A DNA stretch of 64,000 nucleotides from Antedon mediterranea (taxonomy: Eukaryota; Echinodermata; Crinoidea; Comatulida; Antedonidae): positions 751,001 to 815,000 of the forward strand of contig NC_092674.1 of NCBI RefSeq assembly GCF_964355755.1. Direction: 5' to 3'. Both the position numbers and the translations under genes were made by a program. Shown here piece by piece: positions 52,201 through 60,743 of the stretch; position 1 is the first letter of the stretch, and every line of letters starts with the position of its first letter. A model generated the notes under the pieces. The model had not been told where the DNA came from. It did not search any database and saw only the letters and a program-made list of their open reading frames with translations.

Positions 52201-55200
52201 AATCAAATATTACTATAACTTTTAGCATTGTAACCTGTGAGTGCATCAAAGGAATATCTCTCCTTTTCAAATTAATAGTATTACTTTTAGCATTGTAACC
52301 TGTGCATCAAAGGAATATCTCTCCTTTTCAAATACAATCTATAATTCATAAATCGTTATAAATTTTCCAGGTATATAAATTGTATATAAATTTTTAATGA
52401 ATTCTTGCACAATTAACAAGGCTTCCAGTTTCATTCACCTTTTAGTGGTATTTAAATTGATTTAAGTATTTTATCACATTTCATTTTGCAAACAAATTTA
52501 GTTTTGGATAATCATTTCTCTCTCATCAACAGTAGAATATGTTTTATTGATAGTTTTATTCCGCTCCGGCACTAAATATGTATACCGTACGAGAGTGACA
52601 CTTTGTAATTTGTTTTTGTTAGTTTTTCAATTTTTTTGGTTTTTTTTATATCTCAGAGAAAACATAATTTCTATGTATATTTTTTATGCAAATTTTTTAT
52701 GCAAATGACAATAAAAAGTAATTTTCCACTGATGAATGAATGGGTCATTTAAATAAAAACAATCGTATCTTGATTTCTACTGATACTAAAACAACTAAAA
52801 CCAGATAAAACATTTCCTTTGTTCCGCTTTCTTAAACCAATTAAGAGGTCAGTTGTTGCCACGATAATTTTAAAGTGAAAAAAGTATCTTGTTTTTATGA
52901 AATCTTGAGACACAATGGTTTATCTGTAGTCAAATTATATCAGCACTAAATTGCAATATGTTACTAACATGACAATTGAACCATAAATAGTGTTATACAT
53001 ATTTAAAGGAAATTGTTGGGTTAGTATTTCTTCCTATAGGATATAGTTATCAGCATTTCAAGCTGGCCTTGATCAGTTAACTTACATATTTTGTTAGTCT
53101 TCTTCCCAATTTCAATCCATGTTAAGTTTCTAGTGTATCTGAACTTGGTTAGGAATCTGCTTAGGTCAGTAAGTAACACACTGTTTTGTCAAAGTAAGTA
53201 GTACCATATATATAACCGAAATAGGTCTATACAAACGGGGGTCTGGATATGAAATTTGGTGGAAATTAGGGGTTGCATTATCTACATTTATATTAGCTAT
53301 CTGTTCTCTCTGAATTCAGCCTAAATTAGTGGTTGGGATTTGTTACGCTATTGTACATTATTTTCAACGGCTTATTAATATTACATTTATTGATTATCAT
53401 TTCCAAGAATTTTGATTAATAAACTCGGAGGTCTCTCTTGAATTAACAGGTTATCTAATAACAGTAGCTATATTAAAACATGTGTTATATCATTGAATTA
53501 TAAACAGATATAAATCAAATTGCTACTATAGAGAAGCTATACATACAGTGAAACAGCCTGTCGGTGGTCAAACCAGACAGAATAATAATTTTGTTAGCTA
53601 TGCATATATCATTAACAAATATTGTTAATTTGTATGCTCTGCATCGAATCCTGCCTGTATTAATTTTCCTCAGACATGATTTACTAATTCAAATTCATGA
53701 CATTTACATAATGACATTTTCAAGGGACATATTATTAATGTTTGTATGATCAACATTTATTACCAGATGTATCTTCCCTTAAGAAATGTGCCAACTGGAA
53801 AATTACTAATTAGGAATATTAACAGTGATGTTTGTTATAGATTTGTACAGTTAGTATATAAAGTCTATATTTGTTTAGATTTGTTATTATTATTATTTTG
53901 AAGGTTGATACTATTACTTGGTTGCTGGTCAGATGTATAAACAAAACATATATTGTAATTTATTTCATTTGCAATTTGCAAATATTGACAAAATAAAATC
54001 ATGAATATGTGCGCTATGTATTTTATCAAAGTTTATTGAACAAAGATAGAATGTATCTAAATTAATTATTAAAATAATCAATAGATATTAAACTGTTACC
54101 TAATTACTATATTGTTGAGGAGTATATAAATATTATTTAGTGAGACTGTATAAATATTAAACTGTTACCTAATTAAAAAATAGTTTCACAGTTTTGCCAT
54201 CGAGGTAAGCATTAGTCATAATACACGTATATTCCAGTTCTGTTTGTTTTCGGTTAACAGGCAAAAACGCCTTAAACTCAAAATTCTTGTATCCCTGTAT
54301 ATTATTAAGTATTAATAAATATTATTTAGTGAGACTGTATAATAATACGTAATTAAACTGTTTTACTATTAATTACAATGTTTTTAAATATTATAGTATT
54401 TTCAAGTATTAAGAAGAGGTACCTCTCTTCATGACCTTTTACCAGGAAAGCTATACCTATAAAAACTGTTGCAATATGTTATGCTTTTTTTTTATTATAA
54501 ATGTTTTGCCAAGTATTAGAACTAGGGAAATCATGTCTTCTTCCCCAGTAGAACACAAAACTATTAGATGACAGGTCTAACCTTCATAATAATATTTTAA
54601 GCCTTTACTTATAATGTTAAGGAAATAGTTATCTTGGGTTGAACACATTCATCAAAATCAGCTACAATGTAGTTTTGCAGTATTGTTGTTAATTGAGACA
54701 AACATTATTAATCAATTGATGTTTTGCAGTTTTTTTCAAGAGCATAAAATTGAAAATAACTGGAATGTTCAAGTAAAACCGATACCTTTATTATAATATC
54801 ATGAGCAGTGTAATGCTACAGGGGGAATGAACAACCAAAAGTGTATTTAACATCTAGAGTTAAATTGCAGCTGTTTGGTTAGTTATTGGGTTTTGTTGCC
54901 CCATCCTTTGTTCTTTTTTTAAGGTTTAAACTACTGTACGATCGAATATAATCCCAGGGTTGAAGTACAATCCCACAATATATTTTAAACTTTGGTAAAT
55001 TAAGTGCTAAACACGCCCCAATAGTTACCTCCTACTCCTCCATCTTACATCACATTAACCTCCAATTGTAGGCCTACTGCCAACCACCCTTTCTGTACAC
55101 ACAAAATAAATATTTTTTCTTTAATTTTTTACCAAGTTAACATTTCAGTTAATTTTATTTATTGTAGTAATCCGTGGCTTTATTGTTAGAAGAGAATTCA

Positions 55201-58200
55201 ACCGAAAGCTTGAGAAACTAAGTCGACAGAGAAAGTACATTTCCAGCTTCCTTCAAGATTTACAAACACGAGGAAACGCTTTCCATAAGGTAACGATTCC
55301 TGGCAATCCAAGTCTCTTAAATTAAATTCTAGTTTTCTTACAGTAGACCTACAGTATACTCTAGCCGCATAGAATATTCCCTATCTTACACCCACAAGAA
55401 TACAATAATACCTTTTGTGCATCTTGCTTACAAAAGTTTTAAATTCTCACAAAAAAATGATGTTTAGTTTACTTATAAACTTTGAATTTCTGTGCCAACT
55501 TTCAATTTCTTACTGTATTTGTTTAATGTGTTTTTCATTATCTGTTTCCTACTAAAATGGAAATTACAATGTATGAAATATATCCAGTTTCTGATGAAAT
55601 GATTACCATTCTCTTGTCATTTCACCATATATGTTCACATACTGTTATACAATAGCATCTGCAGGCCTCTACTTTGGACACCTGTTAATTCTGCTGTCTA
55701 CACTATCAAACTTTATGTGACAAAAAGTGTGATGTGTATATGGTAGTGATATGATATCATCATGTCCATATATGGACAAGGATATCACATTTTTTTGTCA
55801 CTTAAAGTTTGATAGTGTAGACAGAGCTTTATACTTTCTTGTGAAACAGGCACATTGTATGTTTTAACACTATTGCCAACAGGCACATTGTATGTTTTAA
55901 CACTATGGCCAACAGACACATTGTATGTTTTAACACTATGGCCAACAGGCACATTGTATGTTTTAACACTATGGCCAACCCTAATTCTGGCAACACCACT
56001 ATTATGGAAACACTTTGTTGTGTTCTACTGTAATTATCAAAATTCCTTTTGATTTTTGTTTTCTATTTTTGTAGACCTTTGTTGAACTGAATGAACATGA
56101 CACTATAACAGATCTGGAAGAAGAATTAATTAATATTGCTGATGATAATGGTAAAAAATGGTAAGTCTTCCTTCCATCTCCAGTGACCGCTTCACCACTC
56201 AGCTTGATTGATACTTAGTTCTAATATATTAGAGCTCTTTATGGAAACACAAGACTACCATTATTTTGAATATCAATAATATTTAAGTGGCAGTTTATAT
56301 TACACAATTAATAGCAACATTATTTAACAGTATTACGTTGGGTTTATGTTACACAAGACTTTTTGTGATGTGAATTAATCATTTCTGCTATATTAATAAC
56401 ACTAGCTTGGGGATCATGTAAAAGGTATTGTACTGCAGTTACTGCAGCAGTAAATTTGTTACTGCAATATCCTATGATTTTAACTTGTTTCTATGTAGAA
56501 CAGTCACTTGAATAAACAGTGGGTACAATAACCACAAAAAACCTGCTAAAAAGAGTAAGCGTAGTTACTGCAGTAACTGCAGTAGAATCATTTTAACATG
56601 ATCCTAGAACTGCAATTTACGATACTGGTAATAAGAATGGGTTTTAATATTAGTCAACATTATATTGTTTTTAGTTTTCTTGTTTGTTTTGTTTATGGAA
56701 AACACTAATAATGCATCAAAACTAACTCTTTAATTAACAGAACTTCACAATATATGCAAATATAATCCAAAAAAAGCACATACTTTTCTCAAAAATGTTT
56801 ATTTCTATTTTACAAAAACACTTAATTTTAGGATTGAATCAGATCCCACATATATGATAATGCATCCTATTAGGTAAGGTCAAAGGTTAACTCACATCTC
56901 TCGCTTAACTTTTATATAATGTTCTTGCAGTATGTTATCTATGCTTTTAGATTAGTAAAATGATGAATTTAGTGCTGGATTGATATAATAACTCCAGAAA
57001 TATCTAACTCATGAATTGCAGTGGCTGTGCTTCAATAATTCATTCTGTATATTCTTTTGTATAATCATTTTTTTTCACATTCACAATGTTTGAGCTGAAC
57101 TACTGTCTTCTAAGTATTTGTATGCTAAGACTTGATTGATGACATTCTAGAAAATACTGCTTTGTAGTGGAAAACATAATATTATTCATTTTCATTATAA
57201 ATGCTTATTCTATTCTGTCATTATCAATTAGTTTTGCTTTGTTTTCATGTTGTATCTATAATCAGTGCTGTAGCCACACAAAATAAAGTGGTGTGGTGAT
57301 TGCAAGAAAAGGAAACAACCCCCTGTGTTGTGCAGCCCACAAAAAAGTGTTCAGGTTGAAACCTTACAAACCGTACTGGTGTCTATGGCCCTGCTATAAC
57401 ATAATAGTACATGTATTTATCAACCAATAATCATGTTCACATATCTCTACTCTAAATATGTTTTTAACTCAAACATAATCATAGCTTAACTCATAATAGG
57501 GAGACATTTAGCCCAAACTTAACCGGGAGTCATTTAGCCCCAACTTTTCCCCACATACTGAATTTAATGTTTACATTTCTTTTTTGTTTGCAGTAAACAA
57601 GTAACCAACAACAACGAATCTGACTTTGTTGACATGGCAACTAACGGACATGTTGTATTGAACTCTCATGATATTGACAGTAAATACATTGAAGTTTTGA
57701 ATCATCAAGCTCCGCCCCCTCCCAGTCTAGCGGACATGCCGCAGACACCCTACAACGATGATTACATTGTACCACAACCGGTGGACGATAGCTATGAGGA
57801 ACTTCAGCAAATGTACAATTTACCACCTCCTCCGCCACCACCAACAACTGATGAATATTTTGAGATAGAGGATCTACCCCCTCCCCCACCAATGGCTGAA
57901 GTTCCTTTCCAAAATATTGCGAATATTAGAGAACGATTTCTTCAACAAGAAAAAGAAGAGACACACAAGGAAAAACAGAAGAAACGACAATCTGCACCAG
58001 GAAACTTTGGAGTAATTCCAAACACTGATGCTGATTTATACGATTCAATTCAACCAGCAGCTCGAATAAAAGACACTATATCGCAGCTGCAATCACGCAA
58101 CCCAAATGCTGATACACCAGCTCAAAAGGCAGCTAAGACTCAACAAAGAATATCATCGCCAGCGGGTTTTTACACGGACCAAGTTATAAATGGAAAGTCG

Positions 58201-60191
58201 AGAATTCCACCTCCACCGACTCCTAAACGCAATCCTGACACAAGACTAAGCGAAATGACAAATAGTCGGTTAAGCATGCCTATAGTTCCAATACCTGAGG
58301 GAATTCCAACTCAATTTACAAATATACCCCCTCCTCCATCAGAACCAGCCCCAACACCACCTGCGTTACCTCCAGGTAGACCAAATTCAAGTGTTTTTAC
58401 AAATGTTCCTCCTCCACCCAGTATACCAGCGCCAACGCCCCCAAGAGCACCAGCATATGTTCCACCGCCTAGTTATCCAAACTCTTCCACAGGAGGCCAA
58501 CGTCCCCCTTCTGTTTTAACATTCCCAGGTAGTAGTATGTCAGTGCCACCACCACCTCCAGGACCAGCACCAGTACCACCTGTAGTTGGCCCTCCATTTG
58601 CACCACCATTTGCACCTCCACCGCCACCAACAGGTCCTCCAGCTCCGCCACCACCACCTCCTCCAGGCTTTGGTGGACCTAGCGCACCTCCCCCTCCTGC
58701 AATTGGTGGATTCGCAGGAAGAACACAAGGACCAGTAAGACCAAATATGCAGCAACCCTCAGGAGGACTTAATATAAGTGACATCACTAAGATAAAACTT
58801 AAACCAGCACAAATAACAGGTACGTACATTCTAGAAGAAGGTTGTAATACTTAGATATATGGCTGACTCAATGAAACTTCTAGTTATTATTAAATAAATA
58901 AAATTTTAGCAAAATTCAGGGTACAATGCACCATTATATTCAAATGTCGTAATATAGATGTTGTATTATTATTGGTTTAATAGAAAGAACAGTAGCGTCG
59001 ACACCAGCTGACTCAATTTGTGCTGAAATTAACAAAGGAATCACATTAAGACCAACAAATAAAAGTAAGTTTATAATAAATAAATTTAACCATTATCATT
59101 TGGTGTTTAACATGTTTGTCAATAAACAGAAATCCAGCACTGCTACAATACCAGGATAATTGTTTTGTGCCAAAGATAATACTCAAATAATTGGTGTTTA
59201 CCACTTTTGGATGTAAATCCAAATTTAAAAAAATTAAAAATTGTTTGATGTCTGCTTACCGGTAAACATTTTTATTTATATTTTCTCTTGAAGACATTCG
59301 AGGACCAGGTACTCAGACAAACAGTAATCAAAACAATGGTATTCCTCCACCACCAAATGCACCTGCCCCTACTCCTCCAGTTCCACCCCCTCCATTTGGC
59401 CCTGCCCCAACACCCCCAGTAGTTGGTGATAAGCAATCTCCTCCCCCTCCTGCTACCAAGCCAAAACCTAAGCCAGTAGACAAAGTGAAGACAAGTCCAG
59501 CATCACCAAAGCTAGGCCCAAAATCACCAGGCCCTATGGATCCAGTGCAGAAGGCAGCACCTGAGCTTGTTTTTGATGAGAGTATTCCAGTATGGAAACA
59601 AGCTATGCTTAACAAAAAACATGCAGAAGCTAAGGTTGGTAACTACCAAATAGTATTAGAATTATTTTCTCTTCAAATGTCTTTGTAAAGAAACAGAAAT
59701 AAAATTTGTAAATAAATTTATGTAGATCCCTATAATTCTTTATTAATACATCAAAAGGTGTTTGATAAAATTAACATCAAGACAATAAGCGACAAACAAA
59801 TAATATTTTCTTATAATTTTCTTGTGGATCAACTTGAATCTTCCAAAAGAAAATTATAAGATAATTACAGCGGAAAGGATTCTTATATTATTGTCAGAAA
59901 CTAGTTGTTAATAACCAAATATAAAGAAAGTTGGATAATCTAATACAGTTTTATCTTTTTTATTAATAGAAAATGGAGGAGGAAGAACTGAAGAAAAAAC
60001 AGCATGAAGAAGACAAGTGGAAAGGCATTCCAGATTGGAAGAAGAAAATCATGATGGATAAAGAACGTAAACGTCAGGAAGAAGAAGCTTCTAAAATCGA
60101 TCCTGTGGAAGAAGAAAGAAGAGTAAAATTGATGGCAATGCCAGCATGGAAGCGAGATCTACTCATGAAAAAACAGGGCAATGGGGAGTAA
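20720..60191 (+). CDS. MYO16: Unconventional myosin XVI (ankyrin-repeat myosin), spliced
   Basis: 29 coding exons: 20720-20951, 23526-23596, 33833-33976, 34294-34402, 34641-34765, 35114-35315, 36562-36718, 37063-37210, 37458-37568, 37898-38191, 39358-39472, 40133-40280, 40544-40649, 40933-41122, 41449-41657, 41961-42110, 43967-44137, 44336-44411, 44501-44664, 44975-45049, 45400-45605, 45970-46072, 49001-49097, 55168-55289, 56075-56160, 57594-58819, 58984-59064, 59294-59634, 59970-60191. All have GT-AG borders and compatible phases, giving 1826 residues. Orthology to MYO16 rests on the N-terminus ([17 protein letters not shown]), the ankyrin layout, the motor and the tail motif [15 protein letters not shown]. 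The protein is an actin-based motor with a protein-interaction head; vertebrate MYO16 acts in neurons, binding PP1 and PI3K/WAVE. The least certain border is the exon 8 acceptor, where an upstream acceptor at about 37007 would also be in frame. Confidence 0.93.
21828..23356. mobile_element. Putative non-autonomous element bounded by GGTTATCCGC / GCGGATAACC
   Basis: In MYO16 intron 1. Short inverted ends lie at 21828-21837 and 23347-23356. The right end is itself a hairpin (GGTTATCC ... GGATAACC, 23327-23356), and a perfect 7-bp hairpin CTCGTCA/TGACGAG sits just outside the left end. Inside, two diverged blocks about 360 bp apart repeat the phrase GGCCATA..ATGACGTCACAA. CpG and ACGTCA words are enriched compared with flanking intron. 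No ORF of note. Class not determined. Confidence 0.4.
24645..24700 (+). repeat. Possible SINE fragment with a B box
   Basis: AAGGGTTCGAATCCTG at about 24648-24663 matches a pol III B box and is followed by AT-rich DNA. No A box is recognisable upstream, so this is at best a truncated copy. Confidence 0.3.
25241..25801 (+). mobile_element. LINE ORF2 C-terminal fragment, 5' part (split by a DIRS insertion)
   Basis: Starts in a frame reading SFVPSI and, after a frameshift at about 25372, continues as [35 protein letters not shown] and [17 protein letters not shown]. This is the zinc-knuckle-type C-terminus of a non-LTR retrotransposon. The frame is interrupted at 25801/25802 by DIRS copy 2 and resumes at 31072. 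The reverse transcriptase itself is missing. The element lies in MYO16 intron 2. Confidence 0.75.
25815..25973. repeat. Left inverted terminal repeat of DIRS copy 2
   Basis: Begins CTAGCTTACCTGTATAAACC. It is the reverse complement of 30877-31035 with no clear mismatch seen. Confidence 0.85.
26393..27900 (+). pseudogene. DIRS copy 2 gag-like ORF, frameshifted
   Basis: The ATG at 26393 opens a frame with an N-terminal Cys-rich segment (CWQC, then CIHCRTCS), followed by a low-complexity Pro/Ala/Arg-rich region to a stop at 26968. Related open segments continue in other frames (27032-27304, 27222-27515, 27512-27904), ending with a basic Arg/Gly-rich tail that could bind nucleic acid. This position and composition fit the gag of DIRS elements. 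Where the frame shifts lie is not resolved. Confidence 0.55.
27908..29280 (+). pseudogene. DIRS copy 2 reverse transcriptase-RNase H, nearly intact
   Basis: A reverse transcriptase frame of 297 codons (27908-28801) shows the usual fingers ([16 protein letters not shown]), [20 protein letters not shown], and palm [17 protein letters not shown] with YLDD. A TAA at 28799 interrupts it where copy 1 has a Gln codon. The same frame then continues with RNase H ([42 protein letters not shown]). A one-base shift near 29275 breaks the end, after which the frame continues at 29332-29844. Confidence 0.88.
29277..30655 (+). pseudogene. DIRS copy 2 tyrosine recombinase with in-frame stop
   Basis: The recombinase frame starts inside the end of the RT-RNase H frame and overlaps it for several hundred bases. 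It shows a core-binding domain ([39 protein letters not shown]) and box I (SSCKR, stop, GELHAL) with TGA at 30187-30189 one codon after the likely catalytic Arg. Box II-like [13 protein letters not shown] lies near 30570-30610, in another frame. The frame is disturbed again just where the catalytic Tyr is expected. The enzyme would excise and integrate the circular DNA intermediate, but this copy is inactive. Confidence 0.82.
30746..30844. repeat. Internal complementary region of DIRS copy 2
   Basis: 30746-30788 is the reverse complement of the left end of the element; 30789-30844 is the reverse complement of the right end. Together they bridge the two termini for circle formation. Confidence 0.8.
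30877..31035. repeat. Right inverted terminal repeat of DIRS copy 2
   Basis: Reverse complement of the left repeat at 25815-25973. The element then runs a further 36 bp to about 31071, with sequence unique to this end. Confidence 0.85.
31072..31240 (+). mobile_element. LINE 3' part after the DIRS insertion, with 3' hairpin and poly(A)
   Basis: Continues the reading frame of the LINE fragment at 25241-25801 for about 30 codons to TGA at about 31164. A 3' UTR hairpin follows, in which AGGCGCCTTGAAGCTAAGATG pairs imperfectly with CATCTTGTAAGGCGCCT, and then AATAAA and a poly(A) run. The hairpin-plus-tail end is typical of a LINE 3' terminus. The quoted arms are split by TTC. Confidence 0.65.
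31250..33832. other. Rest of MYO16 intron 2
   Basis: AT-rich intron with no coding region seen. A short unit (GGTATCAGTGGCTGGATCTC, then AATGGAGATACAAAATAAAA) occurs twice at about 32561-32690. A reverse-complement copy lies at about 48711-48756 in intron 22. Confidence 0.6.
35380..36327. mobile_element. Foldback element with CCGGACC words in MYO16 intron 6
   Basis: Ends are inverted: AAGTTGGCCTGTCA at 35380 and TGACAGGCCGACCTT ending at 36327. A longer inner inverted repeat pairs about 35421-35520 with about 35863-35955 (GATTGATTAACCATAAATAATT and its complement, shown here in part). GGTCCGG/CCGGACC words with AAAATCGG recur at 35400-35440, 35785-35850 and 36215-36305. No ORF; non-autonomous. 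Confidence 0.6.
36740..36852. repeat. Short tandem array of AGACTTAAGTATAG-like units
   Basis: About eight imperfect copies of a 14-18 bp unit built on TATAGACTTAAG, starting shortly after the donor of MYO16 exon 7. Confidence 0.7.
37458..46072 (+). CDS. MYO16: MYO16 myosin motor domain (exons 9-22)
   Basis: Starts [16 protein letters not shown]; residues about 397-1102, with the converter finishing in exon 23. ATP-binding motifs are canonical: P-loop GESGAGKT (about 497-504), switch [10 protein letters not shown] (about 547-555), switch II DIFGFE (about 773-778). Actin-binding parts include a lysine-rich loop 2 ([19 protein letters not shown]) and the segment [14 protein letters not shown]1/SH2-region equivalents lie in [17 protein letters not shown]. 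The motor is expected to be an active ATPase. Remembered vertebrate MYO16 sequences have changed P-loop and switch I residues. Confidence 0.92.
37690..37839. mobile_element. Palindromic MITE, copy 2 (MYO16 intron 9)
   Basis: Starts GCTCTGTCTACACTAGCAAA and ends TTTGATAGTGTAGACAGAGC, near-perfect inverted ends. Flanks are GTAA on the left and TTAA on the right. It fills about half of the intron. Confidence 0.85.
38410..38451 (+). CDS. MYO16: Probable cassette exon extending myosin loop 1
   Basis: 42 nt between exons 10 and 11 with an acceptor (TTTGTGTAG) and a donor (GTAGAT), phase 0, open reading frame [14 protein letters not shown]. Its last residues NTKIQQ repeat the end of exon 10 (NNKIQQ), and so does the DNA at the splice site, so it looks like a partial tandem duplication of that exon end. 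Inclusion would add 14 residues between the P-loop and switch I, that is in loop 1, which sets ADP-release rates in myosins. Whether it is used is unknown. Confidence 0.55.
41670..41809. mobile_element. Palindromic MITE, copy 3 (MYO16 intron 15)
   Basis: Same family as copy 2, ending TTTGATAGTGTAGACAGAGC and followed by TTAA. It begins 12 bp after the end of exon 15 (41657). Confidence 0.85.
42350..43869. repeat. 31-bp minisatellite array, about 49 copies
   Basis: Unit ATCAAACTCTTTCATTACCC followed by TCATACTTTAT, 31 bp, repeated without any variation I noticed for 1520 bp in MYO16 intron 16. Because 31 is not a multiple of 3 and the unit lacks stop codons in the forward frames, long spurious ORFs arise over it. 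The array is not coding: it lies between two well-defined myosin exons. Confidence 0.97.
44681..44828. mobile_element. Palindromic MITE, copy 4, left end eroded (MYO16 intron 19)
   Basis: Retains GACAAAAAAGTG, repeated AATATGGTAGTGAT words, ATGACTTCATCGTGTCC and the right end GTTTGATAGCTGTG. The left terminal CTCTGTC is missing. It starts about 17 bp after the exon 19 donor. Confidence 0.65.
45674..45750 (+). repeat. Microsatellite-linked TATATAGTGCC repeat
   Basis: AATAATAATTGTATTTTATATAGTGCC, quoted here only for its two parts (an AAT run and TATATAGTGCC), resembles the unit at about 61440-61515 (TATATAGCGC). This is a short dispersed element type that I recall as common in marine invertebrate genomes. 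Confidence 0.4.
46073..49000. other. MYO16 intron 22
   Basis: 2.9 kb without coding sequence. About 47055-47215 contains repeated words such as GTGTCCTTGAATAGAG and GTGTCTCTTAATAGGAG, which look like a decayed dispersed repeat. A reverse-complement copy of the intron 2 unit lies at about 48711-48756. Confidence 0.5.
49001..60191 (+). CDS. MYO16: MYO16 neck and tail (exons 23-29)
   Basis: Exon 23 finishes the converter ([16 protein letters not shown]). One IQ-like light-chain site spans exons 23-24 ([17 protein letters not shown]), followed by a short coiled segment. Exon 26 (residues about 1204-1612) is proline-rich with FH1-like runs that could bind profilin or SH3 domains, and contains [15 protein letters not shown] at about 1408-1423, matching the NYAP-homology motif of vertebrate MYO16 (PI3K/WAVE binding). 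Exon 27 holds a WH2-like sequence, [19 protein letters not shown] (about 1621-1639). Exon 28 adds more polyproline. Exons 28-29 end with three WK motifs: [37 protein letters not shown]. The stop TAA is at 60189. Confidence 0.88.
50329..50455. mobile_element. Palindromic MITE, copy 5
   Basis: GCTCTGTCTACACTATCAAA at the left, TTTGATAGAGTAGACAGAGC at the right, with the CCATATATGGACACGATGAC core. Confidence 0.85.
50842..50980. mobile_element. Palindromic MITE, copy 6, right end lost
   Basis: Begins TTAA then GCTCTGTCTGCACTATCAAA. An extra CCATATTTGGGCATA unit is present, and the right terminal inverted repeat is missing after about 50980. Confidence 0.7.
52215..52345. repeat. Tandem duplication of about 65 bp
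   Basis: Two copies of a unit containing CTTTTAGCATTGTAACCTGTG and CATCAAAGGAATATCTCTCC, described by these two parts. The first copy has 4 extra bases. Confidence 0.75.
55691..55827. mobile_element. Palindromic MITE, copy 7 (MYO16 intron 24)
   Basis: CTGCTGTCTACACTATCAAA at the left and GTTTGATAGTGTAGACAGAGC ends, the latter read from its last 20 bases; core CATCATGTCCATATATGGAC. Confidence 0.85.
55846..55980. repeat. 33-bp minisatellite, 4 copies
   Basis: Unit around GGCACATTGTATGTTTTAAC, then ACTATGGCCAAC, 33 bp, in MYO16 intron 24, directly after MITE copy 7. The short ORF over it (MYVLTL repeats) is a by-product of the period being a multiple of 3. Confidence 0.9.
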
Positions 60192-60737
60192 CCTCAAATG
60201 CTGGAACAGAAAGATACAGACAATGTGTCACGTATCAGAACAATGAGCATGGAAAAGCAGGCTAGATCGGATAAAGACATGATAGCCTTTTAGTTCCAGC
60301 TTCAACGGGGTCATCTAGTGCTAAAAAACAGATTTTAATTGCGCCATAAGGTTCCATAAATTAGACAACACGCACAACCAGCAAATCATGTGCATTATTA
60401 CTTGATGGAAACATTTGCTAAAGCAGTGAATTTTTATTGTGATTTTCCAAAAGTGGGCTGTCAAGGCTTAAGCTATTGCAGCAAACCACAGATGATCCAG
60501 CATTATTCTGTTCAGGCCTATTGTGATCAAATACAAAATGCTTCCATTTATATATTTAATGTAGAATGCATAATGCATTCCTCTGACCGTGACAGGAAGG
60601 TATTAATCTGGCTCGTGCTTTATAAGTTTTTTCCCGGAATTGCGGCAGAGCTTAAATATAAAATGTAACATTGTATTACTGTATATTTAATTAATTCTCA
60701 GTATATGTCAGTTTTTATGCCTGTAAATATATATATA

Positions 60738-60743
60738 ATAAAA
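60738..60743 (+). terminator. Candidate proximal MYO16 poly(A) signal
   Basis: AATAAA followed within 20 bp by a GT-rich stretch (AATGTGTTGGGTCATTGTG). This is about 550 bp after the stop codon. Confidence 0.45.

Larger units (their letters stand above)
49098..55167. other. MYO16 intron 23
   Basis: 6.1 kb, AT-rich, no coding region seen. It contains two MITE copies (50329-50455 and about 50842-50980) and a tandem duplication of about 65 bp at about 52215-52345 around CATTGTAACCTGTG and AAAGGAATATCTCTCC. Confidence 0.6.

Noticed and set aside
55855-56052. ORF of MYVLTL-type repeats
   Set aside because: Product of a 33-bp minisatellite in MYO16 intron 24.
58469-58829. Minus-strand Gly-rich ORFs opposite MYO16 exon 26
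   Set aside because: These are the complement of polyproline codons (CCN read as NGG/GGN); no independent support.
60390-60668. 92-codon ORF downstream of MYO16
   Set aside because: It lies in the probable 3' UTR, has no recognisable motif and no splice or start context setting it apart.
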